Source of the DNA: Ruminococcus sp. AM36-2AA
GTDB taxonomy: Bacteria > Bacillota > Clostridia > Lachnospirales > Lachnospiraceae
Direction of reading: 5' to 3'
DNA: 64,000 nt
NCBI RefSeq assembly: GCF_003461955.1
Contig: NZ_QTYB01000008.1
Coordinates: 1-64,000, forward strand
Below the pieces are notes generated by a model. It saw only the letters and a program-made list of their open reading frames with translations, had not been told where the DNA came from and did not search any database. Position 1 is the stretch's first letter, and each line of letters starts with the position of its first letter. The position numbers were made by a program, and so were the translations under genes. Positions 8,313 to 17,370 of this stretch are shown here, piece after piece.

Positions 8313-8909
8313 TTAAAGTTCTACCCTTCCCTCCAGGGCGCGAAGAAGCGTCACTTCATCAATATACTCCAGGTCACCGCCTACCGGAACTCCGCTGGCA
8401 ATACGGCTTACTTTGATCCCGGTCGGTTTTATCAGTTTACTGATGTACATGGCTGTAGTTTCTCCCTCAAGGCTGGAATTGGTTGCCACAATGACTTCCT
8501 TTACATCTCCCTGAAGGCGCTTCATCAGTTCCTTCAGCTTGATATCATCCGGTCCGATTCCAAGCATTGGAGAGATCGCACCGTGAAGCACATGATATAC
8601 ACCATCAAATTTGCCTGTTTTCTCATATGCTGCCAGATCCCTGGTATTCTCAACGACCATGATGGTGCTGTGATCCCGTTTGGGATTGGCACAGATCGGG
8701 CAGAGTTCCTGATCTGTCAGCGTGTAACAGCATTTACAGTACTGAACATTCTGCCTTGCATCGGTGATGGAAGCGGTCAGCTGCTCCACCTGATCTTTTG
8801 GCATATTCATAATATGAAACGCAAGTCGCTGGGCAGATTTGGCTCCGATCCCCGGAAGATGGGAAAGCTGCTCAATGAGTTTATTGATATGGCTGCTGTA
8901 ATATTCCAT
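8313..8909 (-). CDS. recR: Recombination mediator RecR
   Basis: 198 residues, the usual length. The N-terminal LPGIGAKSAQRLAFH helix-hairpin-helix, a four-Cys zinc finger (CKCC and CPIC, near residues 54-72), a Toprim domain with MVVENTRDLAAYEKTG, and the C-terminal VPVGGDLEYIDEVTL motif are all present. RecR works with RecF/RecO to load RecA at single-strand gaps. Its ATG overlaps the stop of the YbaB gene (TGATG), so translation is coupled, giving the classic dnaX-ybaB-recR arrangement. Confidence 0.97.
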   Translation of the reverse strand: MEYYSSHINKLIEQLSHLPGIGAKSAQRLAFHIMNMPKDQVEQLTASITDARQNVQYCKCCYTLTDQELCPICANPKRDHSTIMVVENTRDLAAYEKTGKFDGVYHVLHGAISPMLGIGPDDIKLKELMKRLQGDVKEVIVATNSSLEGETTAMYISKLIKPTGIKVSRIASGVPVGGDLEYIDEVTLLRALEGRVEL

Positions 8910-9265
8910 CAGAAAGGAAGGCCTCCGCCAAGACCGCCAAGGCCTCCTGTCAGTTTGGACATTACTGCTGCTGACTCGGACTCAACCTGACGGAGTGCCT
9001 CATTTGTTGCTGCTGCGATCATGTCCTCAAGCATCTCGATATCATCCGGATCTACCGCTTCCTCGGAAAGTGTGACTTTTGTTATTTCGCGTTTACCGGA
9101 AACGGTAACGGAAACAGCTCCGCCACCTACTGTTGCTGTAAACTCTTTTTCCTCAAGAGCCTTCTGGTTCTCTTCCATCTGACGCTGCATTTTCTGCGCC
9201 TGTTTCATAAGATTGTTCATGTTTCCCGGCATACCCATGCCAGGGAATCCACCTCTTTTTGCCAT
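8909..9265 (-). CDS. YbaB/EbfC nucleoid-associated protein
   Basis: 118 residues with the Met/Gly-rich N-terminus ([22 protein letters not shown]) characteristic of the family. It is a small homodimeric DNA-binding protein of the YbaB/EbfC family. The C-terminus is Gly-rich ([12 protein letters not shown]), a little longer than the E. coli protein. It lies 31 bases after dnaX and overlaps recR, the conserved order. The ATG has an AGGAGG site upstream. Confidence 0.94.
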   Translation of the reverse strand: MAKRGGFPGMGMPGNMNNLMKQAQKMQRQMEENQKALEEKEFTATVGGGAVSVTVSGKREITKVTLSEEAVDPDDIEMLEDMIAAATNEALRQVESESAAVMSKLTGGLGGLGGGLPF

Positions 9266-9296
9266 AATATTTTCCTCCTGCTTTTATTTTACGGAT

Positions 9297-10919
9297 TTAT
9301 GACTCATCATCCGGGTCTTCTTCCACTACGATATCCATGTGGATGTTCTCCCGGAGTGCATCGTCTACTGTGATCTGCGCGAGATTGGTGTGCTGACGTT
9401 TGTTGGCTACCAGCATATGTATCTCCACGCTCTTGCCTGTCCGGGCCGCAATAATGTCCTTAAGTTCTTTCTGCGCCTCCGGATTGTCTACATAATTCAT
9501 TCCCAGGAAATCCTGGAATTCCACATAAAGGATGGGATCTCCTGTTTCCCCGTTATACTTGGGGACCGCCCGCTGCAGGGACTGTTTGAAAAGCCCTGTC
9601 GTCTGCCCCACAATGGCGCGCCATCCTGCCACGATCTTCTGAAGATCTTCAGGTGCTGCTTTCTGCGGCTTGGGCTGCTGTACCGGCGATGCGCCTGACG
9701 CTACCGCACTTGGATCCACGGTTGCACCGGCATCACCTTCCCGGACGATCACCTGCTGTACCGGCCGTTCTTCCATCTGTTTTTCCAGAACACGGAGCCG
9801 GTCAAGAACTGAGTCCAGATTGGTCTCCATGGCCGGTCTGCAAAGCTTGATCAGCGCGATCTCCACCAAAACACGTTTCTGGCTTGCAAAACGGATCTGA
9901 TTGGACAGATCGGAAAAAATACGGATATACCGCATCAGGGTTTCCACATCTGTCATCTCGCTTTCTTCCTTCAGAAGCTTCAGATTCTCGGAAGAAACAT
10001 CAATTGCCTCCTCCGGATTCTCGGAAGTCTTCACAAGGAGAAGATTTCGCATATACCAGGTAAAATCGGATACAAACTGTCCCAGTTCCCGGCCTCCTGT
10101 GATCAGGTCTTCCAGCACATGGATGGAACCGGTCACATCACCGGAAAGCACTTTCCGAAGGAGCTTGCTGAATACCTCTGTATCCACAGCTCCCAGAACG
10201 TCCAGGACTTTATCATAGGTAAGCACCTGTCCCAGATAAAAAGAAATACACTGATCCAGAAGGCTCAGGGCATCTCGCATGGATCCGTCGCCTTTTTTTG
10301 CCACATAGCGCACAGCTTTATCCTCCGCTTCCACTCCTTCTGCAGCCAGAAGCTCCGAAAGCCTGGCAGCTATGGTATCAATGGAGATCCTGTGGAAATC
10401 GTAACGCTGGCATCTGGACAGGATCGTGATCGGTATCTTATGGGCCTCCGTGGTCGCCAGGATAAAAATAACATAGGAAGGCGGCTCTTCCAGTGTTTTC
10501 AGAAGAGCGTTGAATGCTCCTGTTGAGAGCATATGCACCTCATCGATGATGTAAACCTTATATTTGCCCTCTGTTGGACGGTAGGCTACTTCCTCGCGGA
10601 TCTCACGGATGTTGTCAACACCGTTGTTGGATGCTGCATCGATCTCGATCACATTCATGGCGGTTCCTGCCTGAATGGCTTTGCACATGGCACATTCGTT
10701 GCAGGGACTGCCGTTTACAGGATGTTCGCAGTTTACTGCCTTCGCCAGGATCTTTGCAACCGTAGTCTTTCCGGTACCTCTCGTTCCGCAGAACAGGTAT
10801 GCGTGTCCGATACGGTTCGCCTTGATCTGGTTGGTCAGTGTTGTCACAATATGATCCTGTCCTTTTACATCGTCAAAATTATCGGGACGAAATTTACGGT
10901 AAAGAGCAGTATAACTCAT
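9297..10919 (-). CDS. dnaX: DNA polymerase III subunit gamma/tau
   Basis: 540 residues. The clamp-loader ATPase core has Walker A GTRGTGKTT (about 45-53), a zinc module (CEHPVNGSPCNECAMC), Walker B DEVHML, and sensor/arginine-finger SRCQRYDF. Domain III follows, then a Pro/Ala/Gln-rich linker near 390-430 and a C-terminal tau-like region. It loads the sliding clamp and bridges the replisome. I saw no A-rich slippery site suggesting a programmed frameshift, though I did not search exhaustively. It follows pfkA by 70 bases, with a GC-rich hairpin in between. Confidence 0.96.
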   Translation of the reverse strand: MSYTALYRKFRPDNFDDVKGQDHIVTTLTNQIKANRIGHAYLFCGTRGTGKTTVAKILAKAVNCEHPVNGSPCNECAMCKAIQAGTAMNVIEIDAASNNGVDNIREIREEVAYRPTEGKYKVYIIDEVHMLSTGAFNALLKTLEEPPSYVIFILATTEAHKIPITILSRCQRYDFHRISIDTIAARLSELLAAEGVEAEDKAVRYVAKKGDGSMRDALSLLDQCISFYLGQVLTYDKVLDVLGAVDTEVFSKLLRKVLSGDVTGSIHVLEDLITGGRELGQFVSDFTWYMRNLLLVKTSENPEEAIDVSSENLKLLKEESEMTDVETLMRYIRIFSDLSNQIRFASQKRVLVEIALIKLCRPAMETNLDSVLDRLRVLEKQMEERPVQQVIVREGDAGATVDPSAVASGASPVQQPKPQKAAPEDLQKIVAGWRAIVGQTTGLFKQSLQRAVPKYNGETGDPILYVEFQDFLGMNYVDNPEAQKELKDIIAARTGKSVEIHMLVANKRQHTNLAQITVDDALRENIHMDIVVEEDPDDES

Positions 10920-10946
10920 AAAACTCTCCTTCTCTTCGCCACAGTC

Positions 10947-10968
10947 GCCGCGGAAAAATTTCCGCGGC
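10947..10968 (-). other. GC-rich hairpin between pfkA and dnaX
   Basis: GCCGCGGAAA pairs perfectly with TTTCCGCGGC with a two-base centre. No T-run follows on either strand, so it is not a plain terminator; it may protect or separate the pfkA and dnaX messages. Confidence 0.5.
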
Positions 10969-10989
10969 GGCCAGATGACTTATGATTCA

Positions 10990-12072
10990 TTAATCGCCAA
11001 AACTGATTCCAATCTGTTTGGCTGCTTTTACAAGCTGATCTTTCGGGGATACCATCTTCAGCTTGCCTGCACATTCAGCAAGAGGAACACGTTTGATCTT
11101 GCCGTTGATAACGCCGATCATAACACCATATTCCTCATCCATGATCGCCTGTGCTGCACCGGCACCGATTCTTGTGGAAAGGACACGGTCATATGCACAT
11201 GGCTCTCCGCCTCGCTGCATATGTCCCGGAACTGTGATACGCACTTCGCTTCCGGTTACCTGCTGGATCTGATCTGCGATCTCGTAAGATACAGACGGAT
11301 ATTTCTTTGCTCTTTCCGCAAGTTTCTCTTTGTATTTTTTCTTCGGAAGCTCTGCGTCTTCTTTCGAGATCGCTCCCTCAGCTACTGCAAGAATGGTGAA
11401 ACGCTTGCCTGCCTTGTTACGTTTCTGGATGGCTTCCGCCACCTTGTTGATGTCATACGGGATCTCAGGGATCAGAATTACATCTGCTCCACCTGCAACA
11501 CCAGCATTCAGCGTCAGGCTTCCAACCTTATGCCCCATGATCTCAACAATAAATACGCGTCCGTGGGATGCAGCTGTTGTATGGATGCAGTCAATAGCAT
11601 TGGTTGCAATTTCCAGAGCACTCTGGAAGCCAAAGGTCATGTCTGTACCCCAGATATCATTGTCAATGGTCTTCGGAAGATGGATGATATTCAGACCTTC
11701 CTCACGGAGAAGATTGGCTGTTTTCTGTGTTCCGTTTCCGCCAAGGATCACAAGACAGTCAAGACAGAGTTTATAGTAAGTCTGCTTCATTGCCTCAACC
11801 TTGTCCAGTCCCTTCTCATCCGGAACCCGCATCAGTTTAAACGGCTGTCTGGATGTTCCGAGAATGGTTCCACCCTGAGTCAGGATTCCGGAAAAATCCT
11901 TGGCTGTGAGCATACGATATTTTCCGTAGATCAGTCCCTTATATCCGTCATCAAATCCATAAACCTCAAGGTTCTCAACGCTGTTGCTCAGTCCCTTTAC
12001 AACGCCTCTCATGGTTGCGTTCAATGCCTGACAGTCACCGCCACTTGTCAGCAGGCCGATTCTTTTAATCAT
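10990..12072 (-). CDS. pfkA: 6-phosphofructokinase
   Basis: About 360 residues from ATG 12072, chosen because GGAGG lies five bases upstream; an earlier in-frame start at 12105 lacks one. LLTSGGDCQALNA is the N-terminal phosphate loop, and GGNGTQ and PKTIDNDIWGTD are the substrate motifs. Gly at the E. coli 104 position points to ATP, while Lys at position 124 is the residue found in PPi and mixed-type enzymes. This fits the long group of clostridial PFKs. Asn replaces the usual Asp at the 103 position. The enzyme commits fructose 6-phosphate to glycolysis. It sits directly upstream of dnaX on the same strand. Confidence 0.88.
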   Translation of the reverse strand: MIKRIGLLTSGGDCQALNATMRGVVKGLSNSVENLEVYGFDDGYKGLIYGKYRMLTAKDFSGILTQGGTILGTSRQPFKLMRVPDEKGLDKVEAMKQTYYKLCLDCLVILGGNGTQKTANLLREEGLNIIHLPKTIDNDIWGTDMTFGFQSALEIATNAIDCIHTTAASHGRVFIVEIMGHKVGSLTLNAGVAGGADVILIPEIPYDINKVAEAIQKRNKAGKRFTILAVAEGAISKEDAELPKKKYKEKLAERAKKYPSVSYEIADQIQQVTGSEVRITVPGHMQRGGEPCAYDRVLSTRIGAGAAQAIMDEEYGVMIGVINGKIKRVPLAECAGKLKMVSPKDQLVKAAKQIGISFGD

Positions 12073-12285
12073 AGCGTCCTCCATTCTGTGCCCTCTTATG
12101 TGCACATTTTATTTGTTGCTGTCCATTACAGGAATCCGGCATTCTGACGGATCTTTTCCTGCAAAACAGCTCCATTGTTTTCTCTTTTCACAGAGTTTTA
12201 CACATTATAATATTATAAAGCATTTTCCGGCTGTATACAACATGAAATGCTCCTTTTTCATCCGGCAGAAAATTTTTCGTGCTTC

Positions 12286-12314
12286 TTGACAAATCCGTCA
12301 TAAGAGTCTATAAT
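12286..12314 (+). promoter_or_regulatory. Consensus SigA promoter of the SRP RNA
   Basis: TTGACA (12286-12291), exactly 17 bases, TATAAT (12309-12314): a perfect consensus. Start is expected near 12321. Confidence 0.85.
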
Positions 12315-12320
12315 TAAATT

Positions 12321-12582
12321 CCGCGCAGCCGGGGAGATAGCGGTGCCCTGTACCTGCAATCCGCTACAGCAGGGGTGATGCCAATCTGAGGCTTGTATCT
12401 TGTGGAGCAGCCCTTTATAAGTGGCGTTGACGTCTGGGTCTTACGCAACAGGAATCTGTGAACCGTGTCAGGGCAGGAATGCAGCAGCACTAAGCAGAAG
12501 CTCTTGTGTGCCGTGAGGGTGCCTGGGCTGAGTTAACTGTAAAGGTAACGTCTGTGAGACCATTCCGAGGTGCGGCGCGCGT
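12321..12582 (+). ncRNA. ffs: Signal recognition particle RNA, large Gram-positive type
   Basis: About 262 bases, close to the 271-base B. subtilis scRNA and similar along its length. The 5' Alu-like part contains GCGGTGCCCTGTACCTGCAA and AATCCGCTA. The Ffh-binding domain carries the GTGTCAGG...GGAA...GCAGCAGC loop near 12468-12493. The 3' part has TGCCTGGGCTGAG...TAACTG. The RNA scaffolds Ffh and targets nascent membrane proteins to FtsY and the translocon. A perfect promoter precedes it and a strong terminator follows. It is the only plus-strand transcript between pfkA and yqeY. The ends are placed by promoter distance and the closing stem and may be off by a few bases. Confidence 0.93.
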
Positions 12583-12623
12583 AAAAAAGGTTATAATATA
12601 TATGATCTCTATATAAACAGCAT

Positions 12624-12668
12624 TCCCGCCGGATTCGTCATTTATGACTGATCCGGCGGGATTTTTTT
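12624..12668 (+). terminator. Terminator of the SRP RNA
   Basis: TCCCGCCGGAT pairs with ATCCGGCGGGA, followed by seven T. Confidence 0.88.
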
Positions 12669-12718
12669 ATCGGGCATACAAACAAAAAGCGCCCTCAGCT
12701 TCCACTTGCTTTATCTGC

Positions 12719-12757
12719 AAAAAAACGCCGAGGATCTGAACAGAATACCCCGGCATT
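12719..12757 (-). terminator. Terminator after yqeY
   Basis: On the minus strand GCCGGGG...CCTCGGC forms a stem with one mismatch, followed by a run of seven T (complement of A at 12719-12725). Confidence 0.7.
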
Positions 12758-12773
12758 TTCCTACATACGTATA

Positions 12774-13211
12774 TTATTTACAATATCCGGCAACTACCTG
12801 GTTGATCAGTTTACCATCGGCTTTGCCCTTCAGATCTCCCATAACCGCTTTCATGATCTGACCTTTATTTCCGGTTGCAAGAACATCTGCAAATTTCTCC
12901 TCGATATAGGCCTTGATCTCTGCCTCATCCATCTGCTTCGGAGCATATTTTGCAATGATATCATATCTTGCCTGATACTCTTCTTTCAGATCTGTGCGAT
13001 CTGCCGGGCAGGTGTCGATCTGCTCTTTGGCTGTTTTCAGCTCTTTCAGGATCACTCTGTCTACCAGATCTCCTTTGATATCATCACGGCATCCCTCATC
13101 AATGGCAACTTTTTTTACTGCTGCGATCAGTGAGGAAACGGCCTCCTTGGTCACTTTGTCTTTGGCTTTCATTGCTGCTACCATGTCTTTTCTTAAAACT
13201 TCAAGTTCCAT
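12774..13211 (-). CDS. yqeY: GatB/YqeY domain protein
   Basis: 145 residues from ATG 13211, chosen because GGAGG lies eight bases upstream; an in-frame ATG at 13241 would add ten residues. The protein matches the YqeY family, homologous to the tail domain of the amidotransferase subunit GatB, with helical bundles and the typical MDEAEIKAYIEE and GQIMKAVMGDLKGKADGKLINQVV stretches. It may bind tRNA or act with an amidotransferase, but its role is unproven. It is followed by its own terminator and lies beside tadA, a tRNA enzyme gene. Confidence 0.88.
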   Translation of the reverse strand: MELEVLRKDMVAAMKAKDKVTKEAVSSLIAAVKKVAIDEGCRDDIKGDLVDRVILKELKTAKEQIDTCPADRTDLKEEYQARYDIIAKYAPKQMDEAEIKAYIEEKFADVLATGNKGQIMKAVMGDLKGKADGKLINQVVAGYCK

Positions 13212-13371
13212 TTTGTGGTCCTCCATTTTCTGCTGTTCCATTCTGAACAGCTTTCGTTTTGTCTGAATGAAATCCTTTTCTCCGGAATTTCATTTATGAT
13301 TTTATTTTGATATTTCCGCGTAATTCTGTCAAGAGAAAATATATCAGAACTTTTGACAGACTCCTATTCTG

Positions 13372-13902
13372 TTACGTATCTTCTTCCTGTACCTGCTGCC
13401 CGGCAAGGCGCTCTGCTTCCTGTTTTTTCAGCATTTTCGCCTGTTTTTTCTTTTCCCGCAATTCCTTAAAAAATGTGGAAAGCATTTCGGAGCATTCCTC
13501 TTCCAGCACTCCTTGTGTAATTTTCACCTGATGATTAAAGCCATCGATCCGAAGGAGATTCATCACGGAACCTGCACAACCCGCTTTGGGATTCATACAG
13601 CCAATCACCACTTCGTCAATTCTGGACTGTACCAGTGCACCTGAACACATCTGGCATGGTTCCAGAGTTACATACATGGTGCAGCCCTCAAGTCGCCAGT
13701 CTCCCAGTTTCCTGCTGGCTTTTCGGATAGCATTGAGTTCTGCATGGGATAATGTATTTTTGTCTGTATTGCGGCGGTTGTAGCCTCTGGCTATGATCTT
13801 TCCTTCGTATACGATCACACAGCCGATCGGGACTTCTTCCAGGGCACGTGCTTTTTTCGCCTGGCGGATCGCCTCTTTCATAAAACGTTCCTGATCTGTC
13901 AC
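13372..13902 (-). CDS. tadA: tRNA adenosine(34) deaminase
   Basis: 176 residues. The zinc deaminase motifs are complete: HAELNAI (His and catalytic Glu, about residue 53-59) and PCQMCSGAL (two Cys, about 82-90). TadA converts A34 of tRNA-Arg(ACG) to inosine at the wobble position. The C-terminal 25 residues are Lys/Gln-rich and extend slightly beyond the family. Neighbouring dnaX-ybaB-recR and SRP RNA genes match the usual Firmicute order. The region 13903-14032 upstream holds no gene. Confidence 0.93.
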   Translation of the reverse strand: MTDQERFMKEAIRQAKKARALEEVPIGCVIVYEGKIIARGYNRRNTDKNTLSHAELNAIRKASRKLGDWRLEGCTMYVTLEPCQMCSGALVQSRIDEVVIGCMNPKAGCAGSVMNLLRIDGFNHQVKITQGVLEEECSEMLSTFFKELREKKKQAKMLKKQEAERLAGQQVQEEDT

Positions 13903-14032
13903 GTTTTTATTCCTCCTGTAACTTTATATCCCGGAAATCCTCCGGCGTTCTTTCTGTTTGATTATAGCCATCCACGTATGATGTGTCAATTTACGGTAAA
14001 TCCGATGCACGCTTACTCTTGATAATATTAAA

Positions 14033-14080
14033 AAAACGCCACAGAAATTTCTCAAAACATACTCATTTCTGCAGCGTTTT
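14033..14080 (-). terminator. Terminator of the urease operon
   Basis: On the minus strand AACGCTGCAGAAAT pairs with ATTTCTGTGGCGTT (one internal mismatch and bulge), then a run of T, just past the ureD stop. Confidence 0.75.
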
Positions 14081-14081
14081 C

Positions 14082-14888
14082 TTATCTGTTATTATTATTT
14101 ACTTCTTCAAAAATCGCTTTTATTTCTTCGGCTGTTTCCTGCAGTTTCTGTGCCCGGTGTCCCAAAATACGGACAGCAAGATCTCCCTGTACCAGCTGCG
14201 TTACACCGCCTTCGCATTCTTTTTCACTTTCCAGAACTTCCCATATCTTTTCCTGCATGTCCATGACCGGGCCGCTTAGAAAAATATTGGCCATGTGGGT
14301 ATATCCTTCATACATTCCAATCCCTTCCATGTCCATTTTATCGGGCTCATAACGGGTATTATCCCGGTATATCAGCTGCCCGCCCCGTCTGATATTTACC
14401 CTGGAGGCAAATTTCCGATACTGAAACCGTTCATCGGATGCTTTTCTTCCGCAGGAAATGATCTCCAGCAGAAACAACCCGGAGCTTTTATCAGCCAGAT
14501 CAAATTCCATCGTACTTTCAAAAGCCGACTGTGCATAGGGGATCACCGGCTGCGGATAATAGTAAAAAACTGCATTCTTTTCCACTTGTGCCTTCACGTG
14601 GCGAACAGCTTTCCCTTCCTTCATTTTGTGGACTTTATCAAAAGACTGTGACAGAAACTCCAGATTGGTTCCTTCTGTCACAGAGAAATCAAATTCCTGC
14701 CTGTCTCCTTCCATGATCCCGGCTGATGCACACAAAGGCATCACGGAAATTCCCCCATCTTTCTTTGGAAAAGGATTCATAATCTTGTAAGGCGCTGTAA
14801 AAGCCACGTCTTCCAGAATCGTTTTTCCTTTTCTGATACCGGTTCGAAGGGACAGTCTGGACAGTTTCCCAAATTTATTTTCCGTCAA
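14082..14888 (-). CDS. ureD: Urease accessory protein UreD/UreH
   Basis: About 268 residues from a TTG at 14888 that overlaps the ureG stop (TTGA), with AGGCGG seven bases before it. An ATG at 14942 gives 18 more residues but would overlap ureG by 58 bases and carries a non-family-like leader. The body ([32 protein letters not shown]) matches UreD, which with UreF and UreG docks on apo-urease and channels nickel to the active site. It is the last gene of the operon. The family match is clear although UreD sequences diverge strongly; the start codon is the uncertain part. Confidence 0.85.
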   Translation of the reverse strand: MTENKFGKLSRLSLRTGIRKGKTILEDVAFTAPYKIMNPFPKKDGGISVMPLCASAGIMEGDRQEFDFSVTEGTNLEFLSQSFDKVHKMKEGKAVRHVKAQVEKNAVFYYYPQPVIPYAQSAFESTMEFDLADKSSGLFLLEIISCGRKASDERFQYRKFASRVNIRRGGQLIYRDNTRYEPDKMDMEGIGMYEGYTHMANIFLSGPVMDMQEKIWEVLESEKECEGGVTQLVQGDLAVRILGHRAQKLQETAEEIKAIFEEVNNNNR

Positions 14889-15514
14889 AGGTTGTTCCGC
14901 CTTTCCTGCAGATCTTCCAGAAGCACATTCTTTTTGATCCATTCTACAATAGTATCCACATGTTCATCCCCTCGGATATTTGTAAAAACAAAGGGTCTTT
15001 CCCCTCGCATTTTTCTGGAATCCCGTTCCATAACTTCCAGACTCGCACCTACATACGGTGCAAGATCGATCTTATTGATCACCAGCAGATCTGACCTTGT
15101 GATGCCAGGACCGCCTTTTCGCGGGATCTTATCTCCCTCAGCCACATCAATAACAAAAACAGTTGCATCTACAAGCTCCGGGCTGAATGTTGCGGAAAGA
15201 TTATCTCCACCACTTTCAATAAAAAGGATCTGGATATCCGGAAAACGCTCCATCATCTCATCCACAGCTTCAAGGTTCATAGAAGCATCCTCGCGGATAG
15301 CGGTATGCGGGCATCCACCGGTCTCCACGCCAATGATACGTTCTACCGGAAGCACACTGTTTTTTGCAAGGAACTGTGCATCTTCCTTGGTATAAATATC
15401 ATTTGTGATAACACCAATGCTGTAATCACCTGCCATCTTTCTTGATAGAGCTTCGATCAGCGCTGTTTTTCCGGAACCTACCGGTCCGGCGACACCAATT
15501 TTTACATATGACAT
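14885..15514 (-). CDS. ureG: Urease accessory GTPase UreG
   Basis: 209 residues from ATG 15514. P-loop [10 protein letters not shown] (10-19), the metal-binding Cys-Pro-His in [18 protein letters not shown] (switch), and [11 protein letters not shown] are all characteristic. UreG hydrolyses GTP to drive nickel delivery within the UreD-UreF-UreG complex. The open frame continues 60 codons upstream, but that leader is unlike UreG and overlaps ureF. The gap to ureF is 19 bases. The His-rich N-terminal tail seen in some UreG proteins is missing here. Confidence 0.95.
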   Translation of the reverse strand: MSYVKIGVAGPVGSGKTALIEALSRKMAGDYSIGVITNDIYTKEDAQFLAKNSVLPVERIIGVETGGCPHTAIREDASMNLEAVDEMMERFPDIQILFIESGGDNLSATFSPELVDATVFVIDVAEGDKIPRKGGPGITRSDLLVINKIDLAPYVGASLEVMERDSRKMRGERPFVFTNIRGDEHVDTIVEWIKKNVLLEDLQERRNNL

Positions 15515-15533
15515 AAAAATTACTCCTCTCTGT

Positions 15534-16247
15534 TTACGACATATAAAGTCTGGAATAAAGCTTCTCATGCTGGATTCCCCGGATATCAAATCCCGGCGCC
15601 GACAGACAAAGGTCATCCTCCGTACAGTCCGAAATATAGGACAGTATTTCCTCAAACTCCCCATAACATCCACAAAGAAGTTTCTGTCCCGCACTCTGGC
15701 TCAGCGGAATGGTTTTTACACAGTTTGTCACCATTGCAGAGGTCTGGGCATAGAGATAATGATAAAGTGTTTCCTCCTCTTCGATCCCGAGAGCTGCGCA
15801 GAAAACTCCATAAGCACAGCAGTGACTCACCGGTTTTCCTTTCCGCGTTTCCAGATATTTTTCAAAAATACCTCGTTTTTCCATAGGAATATTTTCCTGA
15901 GGCAGTTTACAGATTGTCTTTGTAAAACGGGAACCCATTTTTCTGGACGCTTCTCTCTGTTCCATTGGAATCCTGGATGCCCCCAGGATCTCCTCCAGCA
16001 TATCCAGTGCCGCCACATCTTCTTTCAATGCATATTCGTAAGCCAGACGTACACCAAGAAGATCGGTGCAGGCCAGGTTCAGTTTCAGTTTTTTACCGAT
16101 ATATTCTGCCGCTGTTTCTTCATCATGTACAATCCCCTGCTGGATATACGTTTCCAGCCCCTGCGAATGGGAATAACCTCCTATGGGAAAAAGAGCGTCG
16201 TTTACCTGCAGCAGAAAAAAACGGCGGATTTCTTTTATTTTATCCAT
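15534..16247 (-). CDS. ureF: Urease accessory protein UreF
   Basis: 237 residues, mostly helical. The [23 protein letters not shown] start is diagnostic of UreF, as is the later [17 protein letters not shown] stretch. UreF bridges UreD and UreG and serves as checkpoint for nickel insertion. GGAAGGA precedes the ATG. The gene lies nine bases after ureE and 19 before ureG, fully consistent with a single urease transcript. Confidence 0.95.
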   Translation of the reverse strand: MDKIKEIRRFFLLQVNDALFPIGGYSHSQGLETYIQQGIVHDEETAAEYIGKKLKLNLACTDLLGVRLAYEYALKEDVAALDMLEEILGASRIPMEQREASRKMGSRFTKTICKLPQENIPMEKRGIFEKYLETRKGKPVSHCCAYGVFCAALGIEEEETLYHYLYAQTSAMVTNCVKTIPLSQSAGQKLLCGCYGEFEEILSYISDCTEDDLCLSAPGFDIRGIQHEKLYSRLYMS

Positions 16248-16256
16248 ATTCCTTCC

Positions 16257-16736
16257 TCAGTGATGATGATTATGGATGGATGCTGAGATCCTGCGGTCAA
16301 AATCCAGTTTCAGAGTCTTTTTCTCAGCTCTCACCCCGTGGAGTTTTTCCAGCATGACCATCATCGGCTCGTTGTAGATGGTAATAAATGTATTTTCCTG
16401 ATCTCCCCAGAAAAGCGGTGCATGGCGGTTTCCGATCTCATAGCAGACTTTTGCCACATATTTTTCGTGTCCTGGCTCCAGAGATACCTCGATCACTTCA
16501 CAGGGTGGTGTATTTACCGCGATCACCAGTTTTTCATCTGCGTAGATCACATCGTCCTGAAAAAGTCCTCTTGTGAGTACAGAATCATCCAGGCGGATCC
16601 CTACTTCCCGACCACTGTCTGTGGTTTTTCTGTGGATCTTTTTGAATGCTTCATGCCACTCAATATCCACATATTCCACCGTTTTTCCAGTAAGATCAAA
16701 ATCCTTTAATTTTCCCAGAATTTTTTCACAAAGCAT
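16257..16736 (-). CDS. ureE: Urease nickel metallochaperone UreE
   Basis: 159 residues. An N-terminal peptide-binding domain is followed by a ferredoxin-like metal-binding domain with RHAPLFWGDQENTFITIYNEPM. The extreme C-terminus is HNHHH, a short form of the nickel-binding His tail known from Klebsiella UreE. UreE hands nickel to UreG. GAGGAG precedes the ATG. It lies between the ureI channel gene and ureF. Confidence 0.93.
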   Translation of the reverse strand: MLCEKILGKLKDFDLTGKTVEYVDIEWHEAFKKIHRKTTDSGREVGIRLDDSVLTRGLFQDDVIYADEKLVIAVNTPPCEVIEVSLEPGHEKYVAKVCYEIGNRHAPLFWGDQENTFITIYNEPMMVMLEKLHGVRAEKKTLKLDFDRRISASIHNHHH

Positions 16737-16754
16737 AAATTTTCTCCTCTATTC

Positions 16755-17261
16755 TTACCATACTCCAAGGAGCAGCATCACTCCTGGCACCCAGGCTGTG
16801 ATTACGCCTTCGATCACCTGGAGCACCGGAACAAATTTTCCCAGTTTTTTGCCCATGATGTCTTCCACAAAGGCAGTTCCCCAGAGGATTGCCCAGAGAT
16901 ACCAGATTCCCGCCCAGCGGATATCCGGTGTGATCCCCAGCGTTTTACTTCCCAGAAATCCCTCAATGGTTCCAAATACCACCGCATTAATGGCTACAAA
17001 TGTTGAAAACCACGCGAATGGTATCGGACTCAGTTTTAAGATCCTGGAAAAAGCTACAAACAGGTAGGTAAAGCAGAACAGAAGTCCTGTTCCTGCAGCA
17101 TAATAATTTCCCTGTACCAGGTTTACAAAATTGATAAACAGTGACAGTCCACCGGTAAAGATATTCATAACTGCCGTGGATTTTCCGTCTACGTTATATA
17201 AGGTACACATTCCGTTATTGATCAGAACGATTCCTACGAATAAAAGGCATACTCCTAACAT
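16755..17261 (-). CDS. ureI: UreI/AmiS family urea channel
   Basis: 168 residues with six hydrophobic segments and almost no loops, as in the AmiS/UreI channel family. Conserved features such as LLFVGIVLINNG at the start, the Trp-rich WYLWAILWGTAFVED stretch and the final EGVITAWVPG are visible. It should let urea into the cytoplasm; whether it is proton-gated as in Helicobacter cannot be told, since the periplasmic loops are short. AAGGAGG precedes the ATG. It sits between the structural (ABC) and accessory (EFGD) urease genes, so uptake and hydrolysis are co-expressed. Confidence 0.9.
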   Translation of the reverse strand: MLGVCLLFVGIVLINNGMCTLYNVDGKSTAVMNIFTGGLSLFINFVNLVQGNYYAAGTGLLFCFTYLFVAFSRILKLSPIPFAWFSTFVAINAVVFGTIEGFLGSKTLGITPDIRWAGIWYLWAILWGTAFVEDIMGKKLGKFVPVLQVIEGVITAWVPGVMLLLGVW

Positions 17262-17301
17262 CTGTTTTTCCTCCTTATGGTAAAGTCAGTCCGCCCGAAA
17301 G

Positions 17302-17339
17302 GCAGTCCCGAAGCATTCTTATAAACACCACGGGACTGC
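17302..17339 (-). other. Intercistronic hairpin between ureC and ureI
   Basis: GCAGTCCCG pairs with CGGGACTGC across a 20-base loop, in the 109-base gap after the ureC stop. There is no T-run. It may stabilise the upstream ureABC message or lower expression of downstream genes. Confidence 0.5.
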
Positions 17340-17370
17340 TTCCCGGACAAAAGATCATTGCTGTGTCGTT

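Noticed and set aside
9297..10919. Programmed frameshift in dnaX giving a short gamma form
   Set aside because: I saw no slippery A-run with downstream stem in the expected region; the frame is continuous.
10947..10968. Intrinsic terminator between pfkA and dnaX
   Set aside because: The stem is strong but no T-run follows on the minus strand, so I list it as a hairpin only.
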